From Pelomonas saccharophila_A (lineage in GTDB: Bacteria > Pseudomonadota > Gammaproteobacteria > Burkholderiales > Burkholderiaceae_C), in NCBI RefSeq assembly GCF_031458095.1, contig NZ_JAVDXU010000001.1, positions 2,108,001-2,172,000 of the forward strand: a stretch of DNA of 64,000 nucleotides, given 5' to 3'. The position numbers were made by a program, and so were the translations under genes. Under the pieces are notes generated by a model. The model saw only the letters and a program-made list of their open reading frames with translations, had not been told where the DNA came from and ran no database searches. Below are positions 9,311 to 16,546 of the stretch, piece by piece; position 1 is the stretch's first letter; every line of letters starts with the position of its first letter.

Positions 9311-9385
9311 ATGCAGACCATTCCCTGGCGCGGCGCCTTCCCCGCCGTCACGGCCAAGCCCGCCCACTGCCGGTCGCAGCCATGA
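9311..9385 (+). pseudogene. Stub of a DapA-like (dihydrodipicolinate synthase family) gene
   Basis: A 24-codon frame with a strong AGGAG and an ATG encodes MQTIPWRGAFPAVT and then ten unrelated residues before TGA. IPWRG-x-FPAVT is the usual N-terminus of the DapA-family protein that accompanies 4-hydroxyproline epimerase in proteobacterial hydroxyproline catabolic operons, where such proteins act as Delta1-pyrroline-4-hydroxy-2-carboxylate deaminases. The rest of that gene is missing here. The TGA overlaps the epimerase ATG as ATGA, so the stub could still couple translation to it. Family assignment rests on a short peptide. Confidence 0.5.
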
Positions 9386-10326
9386 TGCAGCGCATCCAGA
9401 TCATCGACTCCCACACCGGCGGCGAACCGACGCGCGTCGTCATTGACGGTTTTCCCGAGCTCGGCGCCGGCACCATGGCCGAGCGCCGCGAGCTGCTGGC
9501 CCGCGAGCACGACCGCTACCGCCGCGCGACGCTGCTGGAGCCGCGCGGCAGCGAGGTGCTCGTCGGCGCCCTGCTCTGCGCGCCGCAGGATCCGGCGCAT
9601 ACGGCCGGCGTCATCTTCTTCAACAACGCCGGCTACCTCGGCATGTGCGGCCACGGCAGCATCGGCCTCGTCGCAACGCTGGCCCACCTGGGCCGCATCG
9701 GGGCGGGCGAGCATGTCCTCGAGACGCCGGTGGGCCATGTGCGCGCGACGCTGCACAAGGACGGGAAGGTGAGCGTGCGCAATGTGCCGGCCTATCGCCT
9801 GGCCGCCGGCGTCAGCGTGACCCTGCCGACCGGGCAGACCGTGACCGGCGACATCGCCTGGGGCGGCAACTGGTTCTTCCTCTGCGCCGACCATGGCCAG
9901 GCCGTGGCGCCGGTCCATGTGAATGCACTGACCGACTATGCGGCCATGGTGGGCGAAGCCCTGCACGCCCAGGGCCATCGTGGCGCAGACGGCGCCGTCA
10001 TCGATCACATCGAACTCTTCGCCGATGTCGACCCGGCGATCGCCGACTCGCGCAGCTTCGTGCTCTGCCCTGGCCGCCAATACGACCGCTCGCCCTGCGG
10101 CACCGGCACCAGCGCCAAGCTGGCCTGCCTGGCCGCGGCCGGCAAGCTCGCGGCCGGCGAGGTGTGGCGCCAGGCCAGCGTCATCGGCAGCGTCTTCGAG
10201 GGCTGGTACGAGAAGCACGAGGCCAGCATCGTGCCCACCATCCGCGGCCAGGCCTTCATCAGCGCCGAGGCCACGCTGCTGATCGAGCCAGATGACCCGT
10301 TTGGCTGGGGTTTGCCGGCAAATTAG
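9382..10326 (+). CDS. 4-hydroxyproline 2-epimerase (proline racemase family)
   Basis: This 314-residue protein carries both active-site cysteines of the proline racemase fold, C89 in MCGHGS and C239 in SPCGTGTSAK, and the N-terminal IDSHTGGEPTR motif. With two catalytic cysteines it should be an epimerase/racemase; the Thr/Cys variant would be a dehydratase. Family features favour trans-4-hydroxy-L-proline to cis-4-hydroxy-D-proline. I chose the ATG at 9382, which overlaps the stop of the DapA-like stub (ATGA); a second Met follows directly. The other hydroxyproline genes (D-hydroxyproline oxidase, deaminase, semialdehyde dehydrogenase) are not beside it, so the pathway here appears broken or dispersed. 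Confidence 0.85.
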   Translation: MMQRIQIIDSHTGGEPTRVVIDGFPELGAGTMAERRELLAREHDRYRRATLLEPRGSEVLVGALLCAPQDPAHTAGVIFFNNAGYLGMCGHGSIGLVATLAHLGRIGAGEHVLETPVGHVRATLHKDGKVSVRNVPAYRLAAGVSVTLPTGQTVTGDIAWGGNWFFLCADHGQAVAPVHVNALTDYAAMVGEALHAQGHRGADGAVIDHIELFADVDPAIADSRSFVLCPGRQYDRSPCGTGTSAKLACLAAAGKLAAGEVWRQASVIGSVFEGWYEKHEASIVPTIRGQAFISAEATLLIEPDDPFGWGLPAN

Positions 10327-10336
10327 GGGCAATTTA

Positions 10337-10352
10337 CCCTCGCTATCGAGGG
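10337..10352 (+). terminator. Small stem-loop after the epimerase gene
   Basis: CCCTCG-CTAT-CGAGGG, a 6-bp perfect stem ten bases after the epimerase stop, followed by CATTGACACTTTG rather than a clean T-run. It may be a weak terminator. Confidence 0.3.
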
Positions 10353-10430
10353 CATTGACACTTTGAAAAAGACAGGCCGGCGGCCGGGGCGGCACACTTG
10401 CGGCAAGTCCATCGAGACCTGTCGTCGCGC

Positions 10431-11576
10431 ATGCTGTCCGTGCCCGCCCTCCACCTCGAAGCGCCGCCGGTGCTGCGCGATCTGCTGGCGCGCGCCGACG
10501 TGCACTTCAACGGCGGCCGCCCCTGGGACCTGCGCGTCAACCACCGCCGCCTCTACCGCCGCCTGCTGACGCAATGGTCGCTGGGCGCCGGCGAGTCCTA
10601 TGTCGACGGCGACTGGGACTGCGAGCGCCTGGACATGATGTTCGAGCGCCTGCTGCGCGCCGAACTCGACCGCACCGCCCCCGGCCTGGCCAAACTGCAG
10701 CTCGTCATGGAGAGCCTGCGCCAGCGCCTCTTCAACCGCCAGAGCGTGGAGCGTGCCCACCAGGTCGGCGAGCGCCATTACGACGCCGGCAACGACGTCT
10801 TCGAGGCCATGCTGGACTCGCGCATGATCTATTCCTGCGCCTACTGGGCCCAGGCCGACGATCTCGAGCAGGCCCAGGAACACAAGCTGGCCATGATCTG
10901 CCGCAAGCTCGAGCTCCAGCCCGGCGAAACCCTGCTGGACATCGGCTGCGGCTGGGGCGGCCTGGCGTGCTATGCGGCCGAGCACCACGGCGTGCAGGTC
11001 ACCGGCATCACCGTCAGCAAGGAGCAGCTGGCCCTGGCCGAGGCGCGCTGCGCCGGCCTGCCCATCACGCTGCGGCTGCAGGACTACCGTGCCCTGCAGG
11101 GCCGCTTCGACAAGATCGTGTCGGTCGGCATGTTCGAGCATGTGGGGCTGAAGAACTACGCCACCTACTTCGACACCGCGCGCCGCCTGCTGGCGCCCGA
11201 GGGCCTCTTCCTGCTGCACAGCATCGGCGTGGACCGTCGCGCGCCGCACACCGACCCCTGGATAGAGCGCTACATCTTCCCCAATGGCAAGCTGCCGTCG
11301 CCTGCCGAACTCGGCAACGCGCTGGAGGGCCGCTTCATCATCGAGGACTGGCACAACTTCGGCCCCGACTACGACCGCACGCTGATGGCCTGGGCCGAGC
11401 GCTTCGAGGCCGCCTGGCCGCGCCTGGCGCCGTGCTACGACGAGGGCTTCCGTCGCATGTTCCGCTACTACCTGCTGAGCTGCGCCGGCTTCTTCCGCTC
11501 CCGCCAGGGCCAGCTCTGGCAGCTGGTGCTGAGCCGGCCCGAGCGGCGCGGCGTCTACCGCTCCTTCAGGCCCTAG
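10431..11576 (+). CDS. cfa: Cyclopropane-fatty-acyl-phospholipid synthase
   Basis: This 381-residue SAM-dependent methyltransferase would add a methylene bridge to double bonds of membrane phospholipid acyl chains. It has the N-terminal lipid-binding part (YVDGDWDCERLD), the SAM-binding loop LDIGCGWGG at about 169-177, GITVSKEQL, VSVGMFEHVG, and the C-terminal YYLLSCAGFFRSR segment typical of Cfa. The length is as expected. The ATG at 10431 is preferred; a TTG at 10398 would add 11 residues, and neither has a strong ribosome site. A TTGACA at 10355 lacks a convincing -10 partner. It converges with the anti-sigma gene, sharing CTAG for both stops. Confidence 0.9.
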   Translation: MLSVPALHLEAPPVLRDLLARADVHFNGGRPWDLRVNHRRLYRRLLTQWSLGAGESYVDGDWDCERLDMMFERLLRAELDRTAPGLAKLQLVMESLRQRLFNRQSVERAHQVGERHYDAGNDVFEAMLDSRMIYSCAYWAQADDLEQAQEHKLAMICRKLELQPGETLLDIGCGWGGLACYAAEHHGVQVTGITVSKEQLALAEARCAGLPITLRLQDYRALQGRFDKIVSVGMFEHVGLKNYATYFDTARRLLAPEGLFLLHSIGVDRRAPHTDPWIERYIFPNGKLPSPAELGNALEGRFIIEDWHNFGPDYDRTLMAWAERFEAAWPRLAPCYDEGFRRMFRYYLLSCAGFFRSRQGQLWQLVLSRPERRGVYRSFRP

Positions 11577-12289
11577 AGCGCGACCGTGCGGCCCACGAAC
11601 AGGATGGGGCCGGTGGGCTTGCCAATCGGGGAGCCGGCTTCGGGTTCCAGCGTGATCTCGAACAGCTGCTGCGCACCGACCGCGGGCAGGCGCGACACGG
11701 GCATCTCCACCGGCTCCCCGGCGCGCACCAGGCCTAGCGAGGTCGGCCCTGCCGCCCCCTGCGGCTTGGTCCAGAACTGCAGGGCGCGACCGGGCGGCAC
11801 GGGCGGGGTATCGCCCACCGGCAGCAGTCGCAGCGCGCCGCCGGCCTGCAGTTCCACCACCCAGCCGGCGGCATGGCGTTCGTCCGGGCTCTCCAGCAGG
11901 GCCACATAGCGTGCGCCCTCGGCCACCGGCAGCGGTGCCAGCAGGCGCAGGGCCAGCAGCAGCGACGCGGCCACGCCGACCGCGCTGAGGCCTTGCCAGA
12001 AGCGCAGGCCCTGCCACCAGGGCGTGCGCGCCTCGGCCGCCTTGCGCGGCGGCTGGCGGCCGTCCAGCGCAAGCGACAGCCGCCTCCACACCGCGGTCGT
12101 CGGCTCGGCCGCTGCCACCTGGGCGCTGAGGGGCAGCATCCGGTCCTGCCAGGCATAGACGTCGGCGCGCAGCGCGGCGTCGTGCGGGAGCGCGGCGGCC
12201 ACGGCGGCATGATCCTCCGCACCCAACGTGCCGAGCACGTATTCGCCCGCGGCGGCATCGCGTTCGGCAGGATCGCGCAGATCGATCAC
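11573..12289 (-). CDS. Anti-sigma factor, RskA-like
   Basis: A 238-residue single-pass membrane protein. The cytoplasmic N-terminal part (AGEYVLGTLGAEDHAAV, then a WQDRMLPL segment) matches the sigma-binding region of RskA-type anti-sigma factors. It lacks the H-x3-C-x2-C zinc motif. One helix follows at about 122-142 (VGVAASLLLALRLLAPL) and the C-terminal domain is extracytoplasmic. Start: GTG at 12289, with AAGGAG seven bases upstream, overlapping the sigma-factor stop (GTGA), so the two are translationally coupled. It should hold the sigma factor at the membrane until an unknown signal releases it. Confidence 0.82.
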   Translation of the reverse strand: MIDLRDPAERDAAAGEYVLGTLGAEDHAAVAAALPHDAALRADVYAWQDRMLPLSAQVAAAEPTTAVWRRLSLALDGRQPPRKAAEARTPWWQGLRFWQGLSAVGVAASLLLALRLLAPLPVAEGARYVALLESPDERHAAGWVVELQAGGALRLLPVGDTPPVPPGRALQFWTKPQGAAGPTSLGLVRAGEPVEMPVSRLPAVGAQQLFEITLEPEAGSPIGKPTGPILFVGRTVAL

Positions 12290-12858
12290 GACAGGCACTC
12301 CTTCAGGCTTGCCAGGCTGCGCTTGATCCACGACTTGACGGTGCCCAGCGGCGTGTTCAGCCGCACCGCGATCTGCTCATGCGTATAGCCGTCGACAAAG
12401 GCGTGCACGACGCAGGCGCGGCGCGGCGCGTCCAGGCGCTGCAGGCAGCGCTCCAGGCTGTCGGCGTCGAGGCCGCGCCCCTCGTCGGCGGCATCGTCAC
12501 GCTGCTGGGCGTCGGACAAGGCAGTCAGCTCGGTCACGTCCATCACCTGCAGGCGGCCGGGCTCGCGCACCGCCTTCAGGGCCGCGTGGCGCACCACGGT
12601 GTAGATCCAGCCGCGCGCCGAGCCGAGCGCGGGCTGGAAACTGGCGGCGTGGTCCCAGACCTGCACGAAGGCGTCATGCAACACGTCCTCCGCGCGCTCG
12701 CGATCGCGCACGATGCGCTGCGCCACACCCAGCAGCCAGCGCGCCTCGCGCTCGTACAGCGCACGCAGCGCAAAGCGCTCGCCACGCGCGCAGGCCAGCA
12801 GCGCGGCTTCATAGTCGAACGGTGGCGAGGTGGCCAAGGGCGAAAGAGGTGGGTTCAA
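12286..12858 (-). CDS. ECF RNA polymerase sigma factor
   Basis: About 190 residues with region 2 (ALRALYEREARWLLGVAQRI, then AEDVLHDAFVQVWDHA) and region 4 (RRACVVHAFVDGYTHEQIA, NTPLGTVKSWIKRSL). The order resembles SigK-type ECF factors that pair with RskA-like anti-sigma proteins. There is no in-frame ATG close to region 2; TTG at 12856-12858 or TTG at 12835-12837 are the plausible starts, and upstream codons would run into the preceding gene's stop at 12893. It lies 34 bases after the DUF3455 gene and overlaps the anti-sigma start, so the three form an operon. The regulon is unknown. Confidence 0.82.
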   Translation of the reverse strand: MNPPLSPLATSPPFDYEAALLACARGERFALRALYEREARWLLGVAQRIVRDRERAEDVLHDAFVQVWDHAASFQPALGSARGWIYTVVRHAALKAVREPGRLQVMDVTELTALSDAQQRDDAADEGRGLDADSLERCLQRLDAPRRACVVHAFVDGYTHEQIAVRLNTPLGTVKSWIKRSLASLKECLS

Positions 12859-12892
12859 ATCCGCGTGGACTCTAGCCCACCGTTCGCTCAGG

Positions 12893-13441
12893 TCAGGCGG
12901 CCTTCCAGAAGATGTAGTCGGCCTGGTACTTGACGACTTCCTTGCGACCCGCACTGGCCGCGTCGCAGGGCAATGCCGGCGCCACGCCGCCTTGAGTGGC
13001 CACTCGCTGCACATGGGTCACATCCATCATGGCGCCCGGGCCGGAGGCCGGGTTGGCCTTGACCAGCTGCAGCGGAATGCTGCCCTGCGCGGCCGGTGCC
13101 ACGGCGACCTGGGTGCCGGTGATGCGCGAGCCGTCGCTGGAGGCCCAGGTGGCCGGCGGGCCGTAGTAGCTGCCCAGCCTGGCGCCGGCACGGCTGTTCA
13201 GGTCGGCCTTGGGACCGACGAACGCCCATTCGAAGGCGCCGGCCGTGCCGGCCTTGGCGCGGCACTCATAGGTGATCTCGCCGACGCCGACGGTCTCCAT
13301 CGCCACGCGGTGGCCGGCCGGCACCTTGACGGCCTCCGGCAGCGCCGCCTGGCTGAAGACGGGGGCGGGGGCCATACCGGCGCAGGCCGACAGGCCGAAC
13401 AGGGACGCGAGGATCAGGACGGTGGGGGTGATCTGGTGCAT
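12893..13441 (-). CDS. DUF3455 lipoprotein
   Basis: A 182-residue protein with a lipoprotein signal peptide (lipobox LSAC, C20), followed by a DUF3455 domain. Family segments seen are VPAGHRVAMETVGVGEITYEC, WAFVGPKADL and the C-terminal KYQADYIFWKA. The function of the domain is unknown; these proteins are secreted or outer-membrane anchored and often sit by ECF sigma operons. It is the first gene of the three-gene operon, which makes it a likely target or accessory of the sigma system. It is divergent from the cytochrome gene across 196 bases with no other coding sequence. Confidence 0.78.
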   Translation of the reverse strand: MHQITPTVLILASLFGLSACAGMAPAPVFSQAALPEAVKVPAGHRVAMETVGVGEITYECRAKAGTAGAFEWAFVGPKADLNSRAGARLGSYYGPPATWASSDGSRITGTQVAVAPAAQGSIPLQLVKANPASGPGAMMDVTHVQRVATQGGVAPALPCDAASAGRKEVVKYQADYIFWKAA

Positions 13442-13637
13442 GCTGAATCTCCATGAAGAGAGGGTTGAAACACGGGTTGTGGCCGCAGCTCACCCTCTCA
13501 CTAGCCAGCAGCCCGGCGTTTGGATGCAGGGTTCTCAAAAAATATTCCGTCGCCCGGCCTGGGACTTTCCTGATGACCCCATCGCCCGGTTTACGCGCAG
13601 CATGGCTGTCCCATCGAAATGCTGCCAAGGAGCCGCC

Positions 13638-14402
13638 ATGCCTCGCGTCCGTCTGCTGCTGTCCGCCCTGGCTCTCGCGGGCTCCGTCGCGGGCGCCGAG
13701 GCCCCGCCGGTCAAGGTCGCCACCTGCCAGGCCTGCCATGGCGCCGCGGGCGTCAGCGTCGCGCCCGACATCCCCAACCTCGCCGGCCAGAGGGCCACCT
13801 ATCTGGCCAGACAGCTCGAGGCCTTCAAGGCCGGCACGCGCAAGAACGATTTGATGGCCGCGATGGCGGCGCAGCTGAGCCCCGATGACATCAAGGCGCT
13901 GTCGGCCTACTGGAGCAGCCTGCCGCCCGCGCCGGCCGATGCCGGTGCCACGGCGCCGCATGCGGCCACCGTCTCGGCCATGGCCCTGCCCAAGGACTTC
14001 CCGCAGGCCTATGTCGAATACAAGCGCGAGCAGGACGAGACCAACAAGACGCTGACGCTGCGCTATGCCAACAAGCTGGCCCTGGACGCCGCGCGCGCCG
14101 GCAAGCCCCTGCCCGAGGGTTCCATCCTGCTGACGGTCAACTACACGCCGCAGATCGGTGCCGACGGACGCTGGACGCCCGGTGCCGTCAAGAACTATGT
14201 CGGCATGGAGACCCGCGCCGGCTGGGGCGACGCCATCCCGCCGCTGCTGCGCAATGGCAACTGGAACTATGGCGTCTGGAGCTCCGACGGCACGCCGCGC
14301 CTGGCCTTGCAGCAGCCGCGCTGCCTGGCCTGCCACCAGCCCAAGGCAGCGGACAGCTATGTGTTCACGCTGGCGGCGCTGCGCCAGCCGGCAACCCACT
14401 AG
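13638..14402 (+). CDS. Cytochrome c / cytochrome P460 fusion protein
   Basis: A 254-residue exported protein with signal peptide 1-20. The N-terminal class I cytochrome c domain has CQACH (C30, C33, H34), GQRATYLARQLEAFKAGTR and a sixth-ligand Met region near KNDLMAAM. After a short linker comes a P460-type domain from about residue 125 (FPQAYVEYKREQDETNKTL, then RNGNWNYGVWSSDG) ending in CLACH (C229, C232, H233) and DSYVFT. P460 domains carry a modified haem and in other bacteria oxidise hydroxylamine or bind NO, but the P460 crosslinking lysine cannot be assigned by eye. The ATG at 13638 follows AAGGAG. Convergent with the next gene through a shared CTAG. Confidence 0.82.
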   Translation: MPRVRLLLSALALAGSVAGAEAPPVKVATCQACHGAAGVSVAPDIPNLAGQRATYLARQLEAFKAGTRKNDLMAAMAAQLSPDDIKALSAYWSSLPPAPADAGATAPHAATVSAMALPKDFPQAYVEYKREQDETNKTLTLRYANKLALDAARAGKPLPEGSILLTVNYTPQIGADGRWTPGAVKNYVGMETRAGWGDAIPPLLRNGNWNYGVWSSDGTPRLALQQPRCLACHQPKAADSYVFTLAALRQPATH

Positions 14403-15160
14403 CCTTCATCGCGCTGCCGCTGCAGCGTGGCCGCCACATGGGTGAAGGCGGGCAGCAGTTCGTCCCAGGCCCGGCGCGCCAACGGCCGCGGCTTGCACAT
14501 CGCGCCGGCCTGCGGCGCCCCCCGCAGCGCGCCATGGCCGGCGAAGGCGATGGTGTTGCTGCAGTCCTTGTCACCCACGAAAAGAACCTCGCCGTCGAAG
14601 GCCCGCTCCAGGCGGGCTGCATGCAGCGGGAACTCGGGGTGGGCCGTGTGCAGGTTGACCACCAGCAGGCCGTCGGCGCGCAGTGCCGTGCGGCAGTCGT
14701 CGTAGAAGGTCTGGGAGCACAGGGCCGGCGGCTGGCCTTCGTGGTCGAAGCCATCCACGAGCAGCACATCCAGCCGGTCATGGGTGTGGCGGACGAAGTC
14801 GGCACCGTCGCCACGCCGCACGCGCAGCCGCGCATCGTCCGGTGGCACCTGAAACTGATCGCGCAGCGCGATGACGTGCGGATTGATCTCGACGACCTCG
14901 ATGCGGGTGTCGGGCAGCTGGCGGTGGCAGAACTTGGCCAGGGAGCCGCCACCCAGCCCGATCATGGCCAGCATCTGCGGCCGCGGCACGAAGAGCAGGA
15001 AGGCCATCATCGTGCGCGTGTAGGCCAAGTCCAGGGCGTCGGACTGCTGCACTTTCATGCGGCTCTGGATCTCGCAGATCGAGAAATGCAGGGCGCGCGT
15101 ATCCAGCGTCTCGTAGACGAAGGGCTTGATGAATTCGTGCGAGTCGGCGGTGTCGGGCAT
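14399..15160 (-). CDS. Spermidine synthase-like methyltransferase-fold protein
   Basis: A 253-residue Rossmann-fold protein of the SpeE/spermine synthase family. The nucleotide-binding loop AMIGLGGGSLAKF, the acidic IEVVEINPHVIAL and the DVLLVDGFDHEG motif are in normal order. A stand-alone SpeE homologue without SpeD nearby may use a substrate other than putrescine, so I name only the family. It starts 24 bases after the stop of the DUF1275 gene on the same strand, suggesting one transcript. Confidence 0.72.
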   Translation of the reverse strand: MPDTADSHEFIKPFVYETLDTRALHFSICEIQSRMKVQQSDALDLAYTRTMMAFLLFVPRPQMLAMIGLGGGSLAKFCHRQLPDTRIEVVEINPHVIALRDQFQVPPDDARLRVRRGDGADFVRHTHDRLDVLLVDGFDHEGQPPALCSQTFYDDCRTALRADGLLVVNLHTAHPEFPLHAARLERAFDGEVLFVGDKDCSNTIAFAGHGALRGAPQAGAMCKPRPLARRAWDELLPAFTHVAATLQRQRDEG

Positions 15161-15184
15161 GGCGTGCGGGGGAGGCGGCGGCGC

Positions 15185-15928
15185 TCAGGCGCGCTGCAGG
15201 TCATTGATCAGCGGCGGCGAAGCCATCAGCACCAGAAGCAGCGCGATGGGCAAGGTGGCCGAGAAGCCGAAGTGCTTGAAAGCCAGCGCGCCGACGAGGC
15301 CGCCGCCGAAGAACAGGCCCAGCACCAGGCTGTGGATGAAAAGCTTGTCGCGGTTGGCGCGCACGAAGTGGACCGAATCGGGCGCGGTCGCACCGTTCCA
15401 GTAGAGCAGCCGGCCCAGTTCCAGCCCCAGGTCTGTCACGACGCCGGTCATGTGGGTGGTGCGGATCTCGGCCTGGGAGATCTTGGTCACGATGGCGTTC
15501 TGCAAGCCCATGATGAAGCACAGCAGCAGCACGGCGGTCGGCACCAGCAGATGGGTCAGCGTGTCCAGATGGGCGCCCAGCAGGCCGAACGCGAGCAGCA
15601 GCGCGGCTTCCAGCAGCAGGGCCAGCGCGTATTTGCTGTGCATCTGGCGCCGGCGCGCCCAGTTGATGAGCAGGGCTGTGCAGGCCGCGCCCGCCAAGAA
15701 GGCCAGCAGCGAGGCCAGCCCCGCCAGCGCCAGCGCGAAACCCCCGGTGGCCAGGTCATCCGCCACGCCGGAGATCACGCCCGTCATGTGCGAGGTGTAG
15801 CGCTGCACGGCCAGGAAGCCGCCCGCGTTGACCGCCCCGGCCACGAAGGCCAGCACAGCGCCCAACTGTCGGTTGGCCGACCGCGTGCGGTGCTTGCTGG
15901 TGAGGCGGTGCAGGAAGCTGAGGGTCAC
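15185..15928 (-). CDS. DUF1275 (YoaK-like) integral membrane protein
   Basis: A 247-residue hydrophobic protein with about six membrane segments. Features of the DUF1275/YoaK family are AGAVNAGGFLAVQRYTSHMT near the N-terminus and the second TKISQAEIRTTHMTGVVTDLG motif, so two T-x-HMTG repeats are present. The family is of unknown function and is common in proteobacteria. It is divergent from the small RHH gene across 63 A+T-rich bases containing a perfect palindrome, so the RHH protein may control it. Confidence 0.8.
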   Translation of the reverse strand: MTLSFLHRLTSKHRTRSANRQLGAVLAFVAGAVNAGGFLAVQRYTSHMTGVISGVADDLATGGFALALAGLASLLAFLAGAACTALLINWARRRQMHSKYALALLLEAALLLAFGLLGAHLDTLTHLLVPTAVLLLCFIMGLQNAIVTKISQAEIRTTHMTGVVTDLGLELGRLLYWNGATAPDSVHFVRANRDKLFIHSLVLGLFFGGGLVGALAFKHFGFSATLPIALLLVLMASPPLINDLQRA

Positions 15929-15940
15929 GACGCGAATTTA

Positions 15941-15953
15941 ATGTGAATCACAT
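15941..15953. promoter_or_regulatory. Perfect palindrome between divergent DUF1275 and RHH genes, candidate operator
   Basis: ATGTGA-A-TCACAT lies in the short A+T-rich interval between the two divergent starts. The one-base centre excludes CRP, which needs six. RHH repressors bind short inverted repeats and usually regulate their own promoters, so this is a reasonable candidate site for the adjacent protein. Confidence 0.45.
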
Positions 15954-15991
15954 ATGTTTGCAATTATCATTTCATTAACATAGGAGCCGAT

Positions 15992-16174
15992 ATGGAGCAA
16001 AAGACCGCCCGCCTGACGGTGCTGATCGACCCGGACAAGAAAAAGGCCTTCGAGACCCTGTGCGCGCAGCAGGACCAGACACCCTCGCAGGTGGTGAGGC
16101 GCTTGATCCGCGACTACCTGGCCGCGCACGGAGTGGACTTCAAGCCCGGCGTCGACTCGGCCACGCCGCGCTGA
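15992..16174 (+). CDS. Ribbon-helix-helix (CopG-like) transcriptional regulator
   Basis: A 60-residue protein consisting of one RHH domain: the beta-strand ARLTVLIDPDKKKAFE followed by two helices with TPSQVVRRLIRDYL. It should bind DNA as a dimer of interlocked strands. AGGAG lies six bases before the ATG at 15992. No toxin gene follows in the same orientation, so it is more likely a stand-alone regulator than an antitoxin. The palindrome 38 bases upstream and the divergent DUF1275 gene are its likely target. Confidence 0.8.
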   Translation: MEQKTARLTVLIDPDKKKAFETLCAQQDQTPSQVVRRLIRDYLAAHGVDFKPGVDSATPR

Positions 16175-16198
16175 GAGCGGGCGCTTCGGCCGCGCGGC

Positions 16199-16546
16199 TC
16201 AGTCGTCGCCGCGGCCGATGAAGGCGCGTATCGCCGCGATGCGGCCCTCGGCGTCGAGGTCGAAGACATCGACCACGAAGATCGTGTCGCGACCGTCCAC
16301 GACGATGCGCAGTTCCGCCGCGACGCCCTGCTCGCGCGCATACAGGGCCAGCACCTCGATCTCGAGCCGGCTCACCGCGTCAAAGTTCTTGCGCGTCTCG
16401 GCCAGGGCCGCAGCCTTGCCGACGACGCGGATCTTCCAGTCGCGCAGCGTGATCGTGTCGGCAAACAGGGGCTCCACGGCCGCGAGGTCGCGTGCGGCAT
16501 AGGCGGCCAGATAGGCGCGCACGAGATCGAGTCCGGCTGAAGTCAT
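16199..16546 (-). CDS. NTF2-like / SnoaL-like protein
   Basis: A 115-residue protein beginning LVRAYLAAYAARDLAAVEPL and continuing FADTITLRDWKIRVVGKAA, the usual helix and strand pattern of the NTF2-like fold, and ending DAEGRIAAIRAFIGR. Such domains form a conical pocket and serve as isomerases, hydrolases or binding proteins; no catalytic residues can be named here. Its ATG overlaps the stop codon of the carboxylase gene (TGATG), so it is co-translated with that gene and may assist it. Confidence 0.7.
   Translation of the reverse strand: MTSAGLDLVRAYLAAYAARDLAAVEPLFADTITLRDWKIRVVGKAAALAETRKNFDAVSRLEIEVLALYAREQGVAAELRIVVDGRDTIFVVDVFDLDAEGRIAAIRAFIGRGDD

Noticed and set aside
10355..10383. 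Sigma-70 promoter before cfa from TTGACA
   Set aside because: No -10-like hexamer lies 16-18 bases downstream; the sequence there is CGGCGGCC.
15941..15953. CRP/FNR site
   Set aside because: TGTGA and TCACA are present but separated by one base rather than six, so a CRP dimer would not fit.
15992..16174. Antitoxin of a toxin-antitoxin pair
   Set aside because: No small toxin gene follows or precedes in the same orientation; the downstream gene is an NTF2-like protein on the other strand.
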